Counted from the stretch's first letter, positions 27,135 through 40,336 are shown. The stretch is 64,000 bases of DNA from Nymphaea colorata (GCF_008831285.2 NC_045144.1:16727858-16791857), one strand, 5' to 3'. Translations and numbers: made by a program. Notes: generated by a model from the sequence alone, not told the origin.

Positions 27135-30100
27135 GATACACCAATCTCGTCGCCATTCATGTAAAAATTAAAATAAGAGTTTAAAGTTACCTTTGTATGG
27201 TTTTGCAAGAAAAGACTAGCTAAGTTTGTTCTTCAAAGCTAGTCTTGTCTGTTTGGTACAACTTGAATTTTACCTATTAGAGTAAACTTTCCTTTGGGTT
27301 TGTTTATGTTTTCTGCTTTTCATGAGCCTCAGAAAACAAGACCATGGCCTCCTTGTCCTTCTCAGGTATCGCTTCCTAAATGCACCTGACATGGTTTTAA
27401 CTTTCAAATATTTGTGAAGGTAAAAGTACCTGTTTATAGGTAAACTTGGTTTGTGATCTGGTTTTAGAGTAGAGGAAGACGTAGTCTTTCCAACTTGATG
27501 AAAAAATTTCGCTCATTGGATATGTGAAAACTTGGCTTTGCAAAATGGTTTCTGAGTAACTTAGATTTGGTGACCTAGTAAAAAATTTTACTCTCCGGAT
27601 GGATAGAATGAAAACTTGGCATTAGGTTCAATAAATTGGTTTTACTATGTTCTAACAAAAATAAATATGATATAAGTAGTTTATATCAGATATAGGATAC
27701 CTTTTCGATCTGAGCCTGGTACCAAGGTTAAGGTGACGAAGCATAGGCTGTGATGGAGCATATACAATCATTCTAATTACAATATTGCAGATTCATCGGT
27801 ATACATTTAATCAGTGATGAATTGGCCAAATTTTAAAAATTAATTTCGGTACAAAAGTAAAGAAAATATATGAAAGTAATTAAGAAGAAGAAAACTTAAA
27901 TATATTAAAAATTAGATAACACATGACACGTGGCACTTTGAATCTCCCATGGAATCGAATCGTTTGCTAATGAACAACTAATTTTATTCAATTCAGCTTA
28001 TTCAAGCCTATTCTAATAGTTATGAAAAACCGAGAAAAGGGAAACTCAAGTGGTGATTCGCTTGCTGGGTTCGTCTATCAGTAGGTGCACCAATCTTTTA
28101 GATAGGAGGATTTCTGTATATGAGCCTGAAACCACTGTAGTCCGTAAGCTAAGTAAATGGTTTAGTTCAGATTGATGTGTGACTCCATGAACATTTGATA
28201 ACCTCGGATCTGAAATTCTTAAGATTTGAGAACCGTGAATTTTAAGATCAAATCCTCACCCCTCCGATCTTAAATCCGACCTTTTCTCAAACCAAAGGAG
28301 TAAAGTAAGGATGTGAAATGTGGGTCTTAGGTCCAACTTAAGATACTTAGTTTGATGAATAATAAATTTTACCATGTATCTTTTGTCAAAAGCATTGTAC
28401 GTCACATCCACATTAGATCCTGTGAGTGGATGAATACTTTGAAACACCCTATATATGGTGCGGGACTTGGTTGGCCACAAATAATGGATCAAAGTATGGC
28501 ACTAATTACTTGTATGTGTGGTCTAAGTACAAGGAATTCTTAAAAAAGTTTGGGCACCTTAGCTTTACAAATAGGAATTTACCTTTTTCTTTTAAATTTT
28601 TGAAATGATAGATAAAATCATAGCTTGTTAGTTATTAAGTATCAATTTTGTTGTTTGTAGACAAGCTTTGAACTCTAACTCTACAATAAGGAAAGGATCA
28701 TCTGGAAAATTAGATTAGACTATTCAATTCTTACATAAAAGTAATTAAAATCAGGTTTCTATTGTACATCATGGTTGGACAGACAAAAACACCCTCTTAA
28801 TAATTTTATTGCAACTTCAACAAATGAGTCAGTCTTGTTAAATTAGGAAATAGATGTAACTAACTAGTATGACAGTCTAAAATAAATTGAAAGTGTTCTC
28901 ACTTTCCAGCTTTGATTGAAGAAGTGGAAAAGCAAATTGTTGCATAGATAATTGTACATAATTAACATATATTCGAAGCTACTGGTAGTAGTGAGGAATA
29001 TTTTTGGACATATTTGTGTGGCCGATGGTCTAAAGTTTGATCAAAAAAGTATATGCAATGTGCCAAATAAAGAACAATATCCTCATGCATACAAATTGTG
29101 TTCATTGATTGAAGAACCTAGGAGGGAACGTTATAGGTGTCAGACATTTCGTAGTTAATTATTACCCAGGTGCATATTCTATTTATAAATAAACATAGTG
29201 ATATGAAATTGTTACGAGTTACTGAGACATGTTTTGCTTCTCTCACCTTCCTTGCCAGTTTTATAAAAAATTCATTCTTTTTACAAAGGGCCTGTTTGTA
29301 AACATGAGTTTTTGGCATGCGAGGCAAACACCAAAAGCATGCGAGGCAAACACCAAAAGCAGTTGTTAAAAACTACTTAGAAAAGCATTTTCTCCAGAAC
29401 ATGGTTTCCACAAAACACCGTCTTCAAAGGGTGCAATCAAAACGCTATTTAACGTCTTTCACGAAGAAAAAATAAATGTAGGTAAGATGAATATATGCTT
29501 TATTTGATTTATATGCTTCTCTTAATTATATGCTTCTATGAATTTGCAGCAATTATATTATGCGGGTTTTATTGTAGGATAGGAAACACCAAGTATTGAG
29601 ATGTGAATATTGAATAATTCAGCCTAGAAAAAAATTTCTTAATTTAGAATTATACGGTCCTTTTGCTCCACCATATTACAATGTTTCAGAGGAGTTAGAG
29701 AAGGAAGAGAAAGAGGATGTGGAGGAGGCGGACAAGAAAGAACTATAATTGTGATTATTTTTGTTAATAAGCAATGTTTCCAAATTAGTTTAAGCGTCCA
29801 TTGCTTGATGCATTATTATATATGAAGTTATGTACTTACGAACTGCTTTGCTACACTCCTGCACCATCCTTTTTAACTTACCATGTCCGAAGCCATACCA
29901 TCTTATCTAAACCAGTACTTATCTTAATTTGCAGGCTGAAGAACTTCAAGTCTATGCTCGCAAAGCGATATGCAGGAATCAATCAAAACTTCAAAGGATT
30001 CCCTTCAATTTGCCTCGTTCCCTGTTATATTAAGGAAGCCACCAAATTCCTTGCCCAGACTGAAGAAAAAGCCTTGATCTTTACAATTCAATATGAAGTC

Positions 30101-30358
30101 CAGTAAGCCGAAAAACAGACAAAGTTCCCTGCACATGCGCATTTACTGATCCGTGATGGTCATTGGCCCTTTGTTCCTAGCTTAATGTTTTTGCTAAATC
30201 TTCCCATTAACCAGGCTGCCCTGGCTATCACCCTGATCTCACAGCATTTCCAGTGTAACTGCTTGCAATATAATGCAACGTTGAATCAATTTCCATTTAC
30301 ATTTATCGACCAACTAATGGTACTATACGGACCTATTGCTATAATACAACGTGAAGTA
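27135..30358. other. intergenic between cupin and PPR genes
   Basis: AT-rich sequence with no complete gene. It contains a short direct repeat (unit GCATGCGAGGCAAACACCAAAA, two copies around 29315-29360) and a possible terminal exon at 29660-29748. The stretch just below 30359 should hold the 3' UTR of the minus-strand PPR gene. Confidence 0.55.
29660..29748 (+). other. possible terminal exon or gene remnant, unrecognised
   Basis: After an AG at about 29650, one open frame encodes GPFAPPYYNVSEELEKEEKE and more acidic and basic residues before a TAA at 29746-29748. Codon content looks coding-like against AT-rich surroundings. I cannot link it to any upstream exon and do not recognise the protein. 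Confidence 0.25.
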
Positions 30359-32230
30359 TCACCAGTAGTCCATACAAGAACATGATCCGGCCTTAAAATG
30401 GTGAAATCGAACACGGTCTCTCATAATTATCTCCACATTAAACAGGTCAGATATCAATTTAGCAGCATGGTGGCAATCACCACATACACGAAGATTTTTC
30501 ATAATCCGAATTGGCACGTTTTGTTTCCTGTTAAGAAGTCCAAAAGCAATTGCAAGCCTCTCACTATGTAGCCTTAGTGAATCCCCTTTAACATGATCGT
30601 ACTCGTCAACCATGACTGCTTGTGTTCGATCAGGAACATAACCAACAGAGTTCAGTCTGTCATCGATAAGATCCAGCTTCTTGTATATCTGTTCTGACTG
30701 AGGATGTGTGCTATCTCCTGCTAAAAATTCATTAACAATCCCATCGATCTCGATTGAACTACAACCTGGCTGCTTTGTTATTCCTCTACCAGCCATCACC
30801 TTTCTCACTGCACCGACATCAAACCACCGGCTCCTAGAGGCATATGCTTTAGAAAGCAATACAAAAGCCCCGCTGGAATCATCTTCCAACTCGAGAATCC
30901 GTTTTGCTGCAAGCTCACTGTACTCTAAGCCGGCATTGTTCCTGCAGCAAGCATTGAGCATGCTCCTCCATATTGCTGCATCTGGCTCTACAGGCATACT
31001 GGAGATGAGCCTCGCAGCCTCGTTAAGGCAGCCAGATCGTCCTAAAAGATCAACCATGCAGCCATAGTGCTCAATCCGCCGTTCAATGTCATAGTCCTTA
31101 GTCATGCAATCGAAATACTTCCTACCATCATCAATCATGCCTGCATGACTGCAAGCACTCAAAATACCCACGAAAGTAATGCTGTTCGGCTTCACTCCCA
31201 CAACTTTCATGGCAGCGAAAACTTCGATGGCTTCCTTCCCATGGCCATGCATAGCTAATCCAAAAATCATGGCATTAAACGTCGAAACGTCGCGCTCTAA
31301 CATGTTATCGAAGACTTGGCGAGCCATAACCAGGCAGCCGCACTTCGAATACATCTCAACAAGCGCATTCTCCATTAGAATACCAACCTGCACACCTTTC
31401 CTGACCACAGAACAATGCGCCCACATCCCCAACGCCAGCGCCCCCAGTGCGCCGCAAGCAGACACGACGCTCTGCATGGTGTACCTATCCGGCGTGCCCG
31501 CAGAGTCACCGCTCCCATCAAGCTGCATCCTCTTGAAGAGCTGCAGAGCCTCATCAAACTGACCCTCCAGCACGTACCCTTCAATGACAACGTTCCAAGA
31601 GACGAGGCTTCTCTCAGGCATTTTGTCAAACAGTATGCGTGCCGCCGGAATTAACCCACAAGTCGCATACATATGAATCAGACTGTTGTTCGCGAAGACG
31701 TCGTCACCGAAACCCGCCTTTAAAATTTGGGCGTGGAGCTGCGAGCCCTCGGATGCAGCGAAAAGGAAGGCACACGCCTTGAGGACGAAAGGAAATGAAA
31801 ATTTGTCAAAGCAGCAGCCGTCTCGCAGCATGCGGTCGTAGAGAAGTATCGCTTCTTGCTTGGCAAAGGGGGAGTTGGAGTGGGCGTGAGCGCGGATGAG
31901 GGCGTTCCAGGAGAAGGTGTTGCGGTGGGGTATGTGGGCGTGGACTGCCGAGGCGTAGCTGAGATCCGCCAGGGAGGAGAAGTAGAGGAGGCGGCTGGCG
32001 GAGAAGGCGTCGTCGGAGACGCCCGTCCGGAGCATGTAGGCATGGATCTGCCGGAGCTGGCGCACGCTGTTGTATTGCCGGAGCAGCTTCAGGCATTGCC
32101 TCTTCACCTCCGGCGATGGCGGGGGCAGATCTGGGGGAAGCGGTGGGGAAGCGCACGAGGCATGCATCGGAGGTACGAGCGCGGGAGGGGATGGGTGTGG
32201 GGAGTGTGGACTGTGGAGTCCAAACTCCAA
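30359..32230 (-). CDS. CRR28: DYW-type PPR RNA-editing factor, CRR28-like
   Basis: Intronless 623-codon gene of the PLS-DYW class of pentatricopeptide proteins, which bind organelle RNA site-specifically and support C-to-U editing. The N-terminus is rich in Pro, Ser and His, consistent with organelle targeting. PPR repeats run from about residue 75 to 410 (for example RSLVSWNVVIEGYV, VSACGALGALALGMWAH and ITFVGILSACSHAGM), followed by E/E+ motifs (DAAIWRSMLNACC, GCSSIEIDGIVNEFLAGD). The DYW domain keeps the zinc and catalytic residues: HSE at 555-557, CGDC at 583-586, CSC at 617-619, and a terminal DYW. Wording and length are close to Arabidopsis CRR28 (chloroplast ndhB/ndhD editing); orthology is inferred. 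The start is the first ATG giving a plausible presequence. Confidence 0.9.
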   Translation of the reverse strand: MEFGLHSPHSPHPSPPALVPPMHASCASPPLPPDLPPPSPEVKRQCLKLLRQYNSVRQLRQIHAYMLRTGVSDDAFSASRLLYFSSLADLSYASAVHAHIPHRNTFSWNALIRAHAHSNSPFAKQEAILLYDRMLRDGCCFDKFSFPFVLKACAFLFAASEGSQLHAQILKAGFGDDVFANNSLIHMYATCGLIPAARILFDKMPERSLVSWNVVIEGYVLEGQFDEALQLFKRMQLDGSGDSAGTPDRYTMQSVVSACGALGALALGMWAHCSVVRKGVQVGILMENALVEMYSKCGCLVMARQVFDNMLERDVSTFNAMIFGLAMHGHGKEAIEVFAAMKVVGVKPNSITFVGILSACSHAGMIDDGRKYFDCMTKDYDIERRIEHYGCMVDLLGRSGCLNEAARLISSMPVEPDAAIWRSMLNACCRNNAGLEYSELAAKRILELEDDSSGAFVLLSKAYASRSRWFDVGAVRKVMAGRGITKQPGCSSIEIDGIVNEFLAGDSTHPQSEQIYKKLDLIDDRLNSVGYVPDRTQAVMVDEYDHVKGDSLRLHSERLAIAFGLLNRKQNVPIRIMKNLRVCGDCHHAAKLISDLFNVEIIMRDRVRFHHFKAGSCSCMDYW

Positions 32231-32894
32231 TGGCCTTCAATTCAAACAAATTCTTTTGGGGCCGTTGGATGATGAGATGAACGGCAGGTATTAAGATGAG
32301 CAACGGAAAACGTTGTGACAGGAAACTTTATGTAGGCCCCCCTTGAGATTCAACTGAGCACCAACCAATCGTAATTTGCTAATTTTTAAAAATATGGGTA
32401 CAGGAATAGACCATATATATATAATAAAAAATTAAAATCAAAACCACATTTAAATAAACAAATGATATAAATATAAACATTATGTTATGTTAATAAAAAA
32501 TAACTCTAAAAACCAAACACATGAGTTACGAAAAATTAAATCAAGCAATAGTTTCGATCTAAAAAATTACTCAAGTGTGTCCAAAGATACAACTGAACAT
32601 TACTGAATACCCATGTCATTCTAAGTTGGGACAAGGTTGTGGTTTTTGTGCTAATTGCTCTTATGAGTTCCTCTTACAGCAGCAGTATAACTTTATACCG
32701 AACTGCACAGTACTCTGCACCTTTTGGCATGATATCATCTGTGTGATCTTACAGCCATCTGTCTATACATCCCCAACAAAAAATATGCATTCCTTATGTT
32801 GGAAAAACAAAATCAACTTTTCAATGTTTAGACAAAAGTTTATAAAGAGCTGAAATAAACAATACAAATTTTTAACTTTCGATAATATTTTGTA

Positions 32895-33055
32895 CTTGCT
32901 TTTAAGGGCGTAGCATAGCTGGTTAGATAGACAAAACACTTGTTTGATTGCTGTGAGTGCTGTCCACCTAAACTGTAAAAAGTGAAATTGTTACACTGCA
33001 GTTGAAGGGTATACTTTACCCCACCCACAACCCTAAGACCAATTTAAGACTCCCT
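32895..33055 (+). repeat. possible SINE relic with A-box
   Basis: TAGCATAGCTGG fits the pol III A-box consensus exactly, but only a weak B-box-like GTTTGATTGC follows. The downstream CCCCACCCACAACCCTAAG resembles SINE body sequence. No target duplication was identified. Confidence 0.35.
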
Positions 33056-35052
33056 TGATTATAGGGATAAGACAACATAACTATATCGGTTCCTAATTTG
33101 ACGTTCAAAAAGAAATTAAAGACAATAAGATACACAATATGAACAAGGGACAAGTGAGAAAGAGTTTAGAGTTGGTTCCATTGATATTTAGTGGACTTAG
33201 GGCCTGGAAAAATATATCCAGCCTTTGAAAGGGAAAAGAAAAGGCATTTTATATATTGCCGTTTGGTCTTAAGGTTCCTTTTGTTGTTGTGTAAATTTTG
33301 CAATAAAATTGTGAAGAATTTAAACATCATTGTTCAAACACTACTACTTTAAGAGAAATTATGAATCTGTTAAAGACTGAATTAGGTCCAAGTAGTCAAA
33401 TTGGTGGGCACAATTGCTCTCATGCCGTTTGGTAAGAGTAATGTCCGATGAAATGAAAATGTGTGTGATTCATAGAACCCGATGTTACAGTGTTTTTTGA
33501 ATCTTAATATTTTCTAGAACAGATTCATGTGACAATAACAGAGTTTAGGCAGATTTAGCATTCTCTAAATCTGCGAGGATCGATCTAATTCTGTTCCACT
33601 GAGTTCCTTACACCAATTAGCAAAGTGCATAGTCAAGTTAAAAGGGATGCCTCTACCAACCTTGCCAAGATGATCTTCTTGCTTTTTCTCCATAGACAAA
33701 TTGTAGCCTGTTTGTTTTTATTCAGTTAACAGCTTTTTTTTTTTTAAATTTAAATAACCAAGAAAAATGTATAGCATCTTACTCGATCCTCAAGGCATCG
33801 TTGGCGGAAAATAGTGGATACATATATCTTTTATGGGAAGACGAAGAAAAGAAAATTAAGAAGAATGTTGTTTCTCTATAACTTTTCTAGGATGTACAGA
33901 AACACCAAAAGTTTGGAAAATTGCAAACAACAAGCTATATTTTAACAAGGAGAAAGTTACAAATAAATGCTCAAATTCTGTGGTATTTATAAAACACCTA
34001 AAGTTTGAAAAATTGCAAATAACAAGCTTAAGTTTATAATATGATTCACAAACACCGCCTAACAGGAGATACTAAAAATATATCTAGGAAGACCATTTTG
34101 CCCCCAGAACGGTTGCTTGTAAATAAAGTTTTTTGAAAATCAATATCTTCTTGTTAGTTTCTTCCTGATTTTGCCAAAAGACAGAAAATGAAAGTCTATG
34201 TGTGTATGAGAGAAAGAATATGTGAAATTGTGACCAATCAACTTCGACAAATGTATTGATTATGAATTTTTTTGAAGAAACTTTCCTTTTCCTTATAGTA
34301 AAATAGTCTATTTAAGTATTTAAGCATTTTCTATCAATCAAGAGTGTGATATTTATGATCTCAGGTGGTTATCTGTAATTTAATGTTAAGCGGATAGTAG
34401 TAAGTTTCTTGGAAAAGAAAGCTCGAATAAAGCACACCGTTTTAAGTGAGTGGGACTGTGGAAGGGAATCCCACCACTTGGGCCGAATTCCCCTTCCTTT
34501 CACAGACCTCCAAGATCCAAAGTTTCACTTAGTCCTGATTCAAGATTGTTTGAGAGAAGCACTATTTAAGAGGAGAATTGAAGCAGCGCCAAGCTGCCAA
34601 CCCACCCAGTCCAGTTACAACAACCCACTCAGCTTAGGTCTATACTTGCTTAGAGTTGGGCCGAAGATGGTGACTTGTTCTACGATCACTTTTTCGACAG
34701 CCAAAAGCCAGCCTGAAACAACACCAATTTTACAATCAAATAAAGTTTTCATGTGCTTGTTGGGCACTGGTATATGGATCTTCATCACGAAATCTTCACC
34801 AGATTAATATCTATGTGCATACCAATGTAAAATATTCAATTAATGAGAAAAAATCAGTGCAAGAGAAATGTATTATATATATATATATATATATATTCAT
34901 GTTAGAAAAATGAAGCTTGATGGTGCTCATAAAGATCAAATGAGCTGATTTTCGAAACTTTAGGATTAAGAATGCAGAAAATTATGTACAAGTAACTTAT
35001 AGATAATCAATCATTTAAAAGTAACTCTTTTATGTTTAAAAATAAGAGATAA

Positions 35053-35480
35053 GACCTGTTTCGTTATCTCATACCATTGTCGTTATCTTAAACATTATAA
35101 GACTCGTTTCATTATCTCATACTCCTTTTTGTTATCTCAGACGTTATAAGACCCATGTCATTATTTCATGCCTTTGTTGTTATCTTAGATGCTATAAAAC
35201 AAATTTCGATATTTCATACCCTTGTCGCTATCTCAGACAACATAGAACTCAATTTGTTATCTCATATCCCCTGTCAGTATCTATCTCAGACAACATAGAA
35301 CTCAAGTTTGTTATCTCATACCCCTGTCGGTATCTCAAACGCTATGGGACACGTTATTTGGTTGTGCCCTTTTTATCTAAGATATTATATGTCGTGTTAC
35401 TTGGTCCCTCCCATTTCGTTATTTGAGATGCCATATGAATATGATGCGTTATTTAGTCCCACAAGCTTTTATCACGGACA
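35053..35480 (+). repeat. degenerate minisatellite, about 50-bp unit
   Basis: Roughly seven to eight imperfect units alternate GTTATCTCATACC-like and TATCTCAGACG-like phrases (GTTATCTCATACCCCTGTCG ... TATCTCAGACG/CAACATA ... GACTC). Units drift in length and sequence, so the array is old. Confidence 0.8.
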
Positions 35481-36465
35481 CTATAAGACACATGTTAAGA
35501 ACGTCTGATTTGCCCATGCAATGTTCCAAATCAAACCTGCAAGAGGATAAGGCGTCCAACATTTTTATTAATACAAATAAAAAATTGTTATACAACATAC
35601 ACAAGGACACCAAAGAGACACAAAATTACAAGGAAGTTAGCATAAGAATGGTATCCAAACTCAGGTTGGTTCGGAGTAAATATGCACATTGTACATTTTC
35701 GATCACAATGGTTTATATTGAAAGTTCACGTATTGATAATAGGGTCCAACTCACACTTACGCATGTTATGTACATAGGGTAACACACAAGCTCTCGAGAT
35801 CAGAGGCGTCACAGACACAAGGGCACAATCTTGCACGTATGAACGGATGGATCAACTTAAGGAAAGAAGTGTGACACAAAGATGCTTTATAGTACTAAAT
35901 TATTCCAAGAGTTCCAACTTAGTAGATGCATTGTTTAACATAATCTAATTAAGGCCTTAACGGAACTCAAACATAAGATTCCTATTTGATAGTTGCCCAC
36001 TAGTTAATAGAACTTCATCATGAAAAGTTTACTAAATGAATATCTATGTGCATAACCAAGGTAAGATATTCTTAATGGAGAAAAATCAGAGCAAAATGAA
36101 TGTACTAGTTCTATCATATATATAACAGAGCTATGGTTTGATGATGTTCATGTTAGAAACATGAAAATTGATGGTTCGAAAATGAAAATTGATGGAAACA
36201 TAGATGCATCAGTTGGCGAGAGTCAGGGACTAATTCTGGAAGCCCCAAAAATGGATACCTTTAAAATGTTCATAACCGTCATGTCGATAATTAAAAAGAA
36301 AAATAACAAGTGGGGTTGCATTTCCGTGTGACTTTTATTCTTGGCTAATCAGTTAGTACCAGTCCACCACAAGTTTAACCCCAGGGTTTCAAAGTCTTAT
36401 GAAATACACAAACGTCTTCTCTCCCTTTGCATATGTAAGCAATATGCAGTCAAACAACTGTTTAG

Positions 36466-37111
36466 TGTTATAATCGTGTCCCCCAAAAGAATGTTCAACA
36501 ACAATAAAAAAGGCCAAACCAATATAAAACTGCTGAAAAACGGAATTACAGGGCAACGTGCATAAGATCAAGATTCCAACACCAATGTTGCAGCAATATA
36601 TATCAAAATATATGCTAGAAATGCAGAAAAATAGGAGACCAATTTACGTGGAAAAACCCCCAATAATGGAGTAAAAAACTACGGGCAAGAGAGACTTTCT
36701 ATACACGAGCAACAATATCCTTACTGTTTTAAGAAAAACAGTGAACTCAAGAGAACAATAACACTCTCTTATGCGAATGAAAGAAAGAGCCCCAAAGATT
36801 CAAGAAAGAAATCACCCAATGAAGACTCCCTTCATTTTCTCTTTCTTCTTTGTCTTTCCTCTTTCTTCTTGGCTTGCCGATCGACCCACGCACCTTGCTG
36901 CGATTTCTCATTCTTCTCCTCCTTGCCTTCCTCTTCTCCTTCTCCTCTATGAGCAGCAACAAGAACCTTCCCCTTCTCTTTTTCCCAAAAAGAGAGAGTC
37001 ACGAGAGAGAGACGTAAGAGGGGAGGGGCACCATTGGGTGCCCTTCCTTTCTCCCGCCCGTCACTTAAGTGACGAGCCGGGTCGGGTCTTGAGATTGAAC
37101 CCGACCCAACA
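36466..37111 (-). repeat. copia 3' LTR (left copy)
   Basis: 646 bp. On the minus strand it starts TGTTGGGTCGGG and ends TATAACA. It lacks a 22-bp piece present in the right LTR and differs by a few bases. Confidence 0.93.
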
Positions 37112-37122
37112 AACTCCCCCTC
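37112..37122 (-). other. copia polypurine tract
   Basis: The minus strand reads GAGGGGGAGTT directly before the 3' LTR, the expected primer site for plus-strand DNA. Confidence 0.8.
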
Positions 37123-37162
37123 CAGCCTCAAGAGAGGGATCAAACCTGCAAAATGAACAAAA

Positions 37163-38884
37163 TTAATACACTGCCTTAAAGGCAGTCATCCCAACTAAGT
37201 CTCTACACATGTCATGCTTTTCTTTAGGTAGAAACTTCGTCATCATATCTGCAGGATTCTTCTTTGTATGTATCTTCTCCAACTGAATCAGTTTTTGCTC
37301 AATCACATCACGAATCCAATGATATCTGACATCAATGTGCTTGGTCCTTGAGTGGAACGCTGAATTCTTCGCCAAATGTATAGCGCTTTGACTATCACAA
37401 TGCAACACATAGGTCTTCTGACTAAAGCCTATATCATGAAGAAAACTCTTCATCCACAACAACTCTTTACAAGCTTCAGTTGCTGCAATATATTCCGCCT
37501 CTGTAGTGGAAAGAGCAACACACTTCTGCAACCTGGACTGCCATGATACAGCTCCCCCTGCAAAAGTAAAAACATAACCAGAAAGAGACTTCCTAGAGTT
37601 CAAGTCACCTGCCATGTTTGCATCAACAAATCCTTGTATCTCTGGACTAGATTCACCAAAACATAAACAATAAGTGGAAGTACTTTTTATATACCTTAGG
37701 ATCCACTTCACTGCTGCCCAATGCTCCTTGCCTGGATTTGACAAGAACCTGCTAACTACACCAACTGCATAAGCCAAGTCTGGGCATGTGCAAACCATAG
37801 CATACATAAGATTCCATACTACGGAGGCATGTGGAACATTCTCCATTCTTTCTTTCTCATCTGCTGAAGAAGGACATTGCTCATTTCCCAATTTAAAATG
37901 TGCTGCTAAAGGTGTACTTACAGTTTTGGCATCTTTCATGTTGAACTTGCTAAGCACCTTCTCAATGTATTTCTCTTACGATAACCACAACTTCTTGGCA
38001 TTTCTATCACGAACAATCCTCATGCCTAACAATTGTTGTGCTGGCCCCAAGTCTTTCATATCAAAGAACTTTCCCATATCGATCTTCAATTGGCTAATCA
38101 ATTGACAATCCTGTCCAACAATAAACATGTCATCTACATATAACAACAAGATAATGAAGCTACCTGATGAGAATACTCTGATGTAGACACAATGATCTAT
38201 GGCTGACCTGCGATACTTTTGATTTATCATAAATGCATCAGATTTCTTATACAACTGTCTAGGTGCTTGTTTAAGTCCATACAAGCTCTTCTTCAACTTA
38301 CAAACCGTGTGTTTCTTCCTGGCAACCACAAAACCTTCTGGTTGTGTCATGTAGATTTCTTCCTCTAGATCTCCATGAAGAAAAGCAGTTTTTACATTTA
38401 ATTGCTCCAACTCCAAGTCTAGACAAGCCACCAAACCAAGCATTACCCTGATAGATGACATGTTAACAACAGGAGAAAAAATTTCATCAAAATCAATACC
38501 TCTTTCTTGCTTAAAACCTTTCACCACTAACTGAGCTTTATATCTCAACTTGCATTGACCTTCATTTTTAAGCTTGTAGACCCACTTGTTCTGTAACACT
38601 TTATTACCTTTTGGTAGCTCTATCAAATCAAAAGTGTGATTTTTGTATAAAGAATTCATCTCATCCTTCATAGCTTTAATCCATTTATCTTTATGCACAT
38701 CATCTAACACCTCTGCATAGCATTCTGGCTCTCCACTATCTGTAAACATAATATATTCATCAGTAGAATATCTAGTAGATGGTATATGTGTTCTTTTACC
38801 TCTTCCCAATTGCTCCTCAATTGGCTCTGAATGTGAAGGAAACTCCCCCTCCAACTCATGCTCATAATCAGTTTGAGTCTCCAT
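37163..38884 (-). pseudogene. copia reverse transcriptase and RNase H
   Basis: Reverse transcriptase shows WIKAMKDEMNSL, VKTAFLHGDLEEEIYM and the catalytic LLLYVDDM. After one TAA (37976-37978) the same frame continues into RNase H with VDANMAGD, SLSGYVF, LSTTEAEYIA and a CDSQSAIHLAKN-type end. Confidence 0.92.
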
Positions 38885-38962
38885 AGGGCTGCCATCTGTA
38901 TACTGCTCATCTCTCTCTTTTTCCTCTTCCTCTACATCTTCATCAGTTTCACCATGCTCAGA

Positions 38963-40336
38963 TTAAAGTTTTTCTGGTTCTGCATAAGTTGGCTCATGAA
39001 CACCACTAACATTCACACATGACTTCGTGTCTCCCATGATATCTTCAATAGTCTGATCCTCTCTTAAGACAACATCACGACTTCTGTAGATTTTGTCATT
39101 CTTTGGATCCCATAACCTGTAACCAAATTCATCATCTGTATAACCTAAAAATATTAAAGGAATAGCTTTATCATCTAGTTTGGTCCTATGTTCTTTAAGT
39201 ACATGCATAAATGCTTTGCAACCAAAAACTCTGAGGAGATCATATTTAACCTCTTTATCTGACCAAACTCTCTGTGGAATATCTCCATCTAGAGGCACTG
39301 AAGGAGACCTGTTTATTAAATAAACTGCAGTATGCATTGCCTCTGCCCAAAAATACTTAGGCAACTTAGAGCTAGATAACAAACTTCTAACTTTCTCAAT
39401 TATTGTTCTATTCATCATTTCTGCAACTCCATTATGCTGTGGAGTATAAGGAACTGTCTTTTCATGTCTAATACCATGCTTTAAATAATAATCTTGTAAA
39501 GAATATGCTATGTACTCACCACCATTATCTGTACGCAGTCTCTTCATCTTCTTACCAGTCTCGCACTCAACCGCTGCATGAAAAGTCTTGAAGATACTAC
39601 TTACTTCACTTTTGCTTTTCATTGTAAAGGCTCACACCTTCCTATATGCATCATCAATAAATGTAACAAAATAGGATGCTCCACCTTTAGATGTCACATT
39701 TATAGATCCACATACATCTGAGTAAACTAAATCTAAAACATGTTTAGTTTTTGAAGGGCGCTTTTACTGAAAGGAAACTCGATGCAACTTACTAACCAAA
39801 CAATGATCACATGGAGATATCTGTGCACCATCTGCCTTTGGTAACAAATTCTTCTTAGTGAGCAAGTCCATTCCTCTTTGTTTCATGTGACTTAACCTCT
39901 TATGCCACAAATCTGATGAAGTACCACCAGTAACTGCATTGACATCTACATTACTGATTTGAGACTTCATCCCATACAAAGAGCGAAATTTGTCACCTCT
40001 AAACGAAGTACAATATCCATCTTCACTTAGTCTTCATGCAGAAATCAAATTCATTCTCAAGTCTGGAACATGTCTCACATCTCTCAAAGTCAACTTGCAT
40101 CCTGTGCTCGTCTGAATGCAAATATCTCATATCCCAACAATCTTCGAAGTGTCACTGTTGCCCATGTGAACTACTCCAAAATCACCTGCTCTGTAGGATA
40201 AGAATAACTCTCTACATGGTGTGGCATGATATGATGCCCCTGTATCTAAAATCCATGTAGAATCACCATTCTGAACTGTAAGACAATCATTTTCTTCAGA
40301 TAAAAATAATACTACCTCATCATATGAGACAATCAT
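38963..40336 (-). pseudogene. copia protease and integrase
   Basis: Contains the aspartic protease motif WILDTGASYH, the GAG-pre-integrase HHCC zinc region (LWHKRLSHM ... CDHCLVSK), and the integrase core with TDNGGEY, PQHNGVAE and the C-terminal GYRLWDP. Nonsense codons interrupt the frame near 40127, 40036, 39764, 39632 and at the 38963 end, with no net frame change. Confidence 0.9.

Larger units (their letters stand above)
32231..36465. other. intergenic, AT-rich
   Basis: No gene recognised. It includes a possible tRNA-like relic (about 32895-33055), a short (TA)n at 34873-34897 and a degenerate minisatellite (35053-35480). An open frame at 34409-34807 shows no family features. Confidence 0.55.

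Noticed and set aside
29801-30106. 101-codon plus-strand frame near the PPR 3' end
   Set aside because: No family features. It likely overlaps the PPR 3' UTR. A short AEELQVYARKA stretch after an AG at about 29935 looked exon-like but ends quickly.
31806-32303. 165-codon minus frame and overlapping plus frames at the PPR N-terminus
   Set aside because: They are GC-rich shadows of the PPR gene in other frames.
34409-34807. 132-codon plus-strand frame
   Set aside because: No recognisable domain, composition like the surroundings, and no exon partners.
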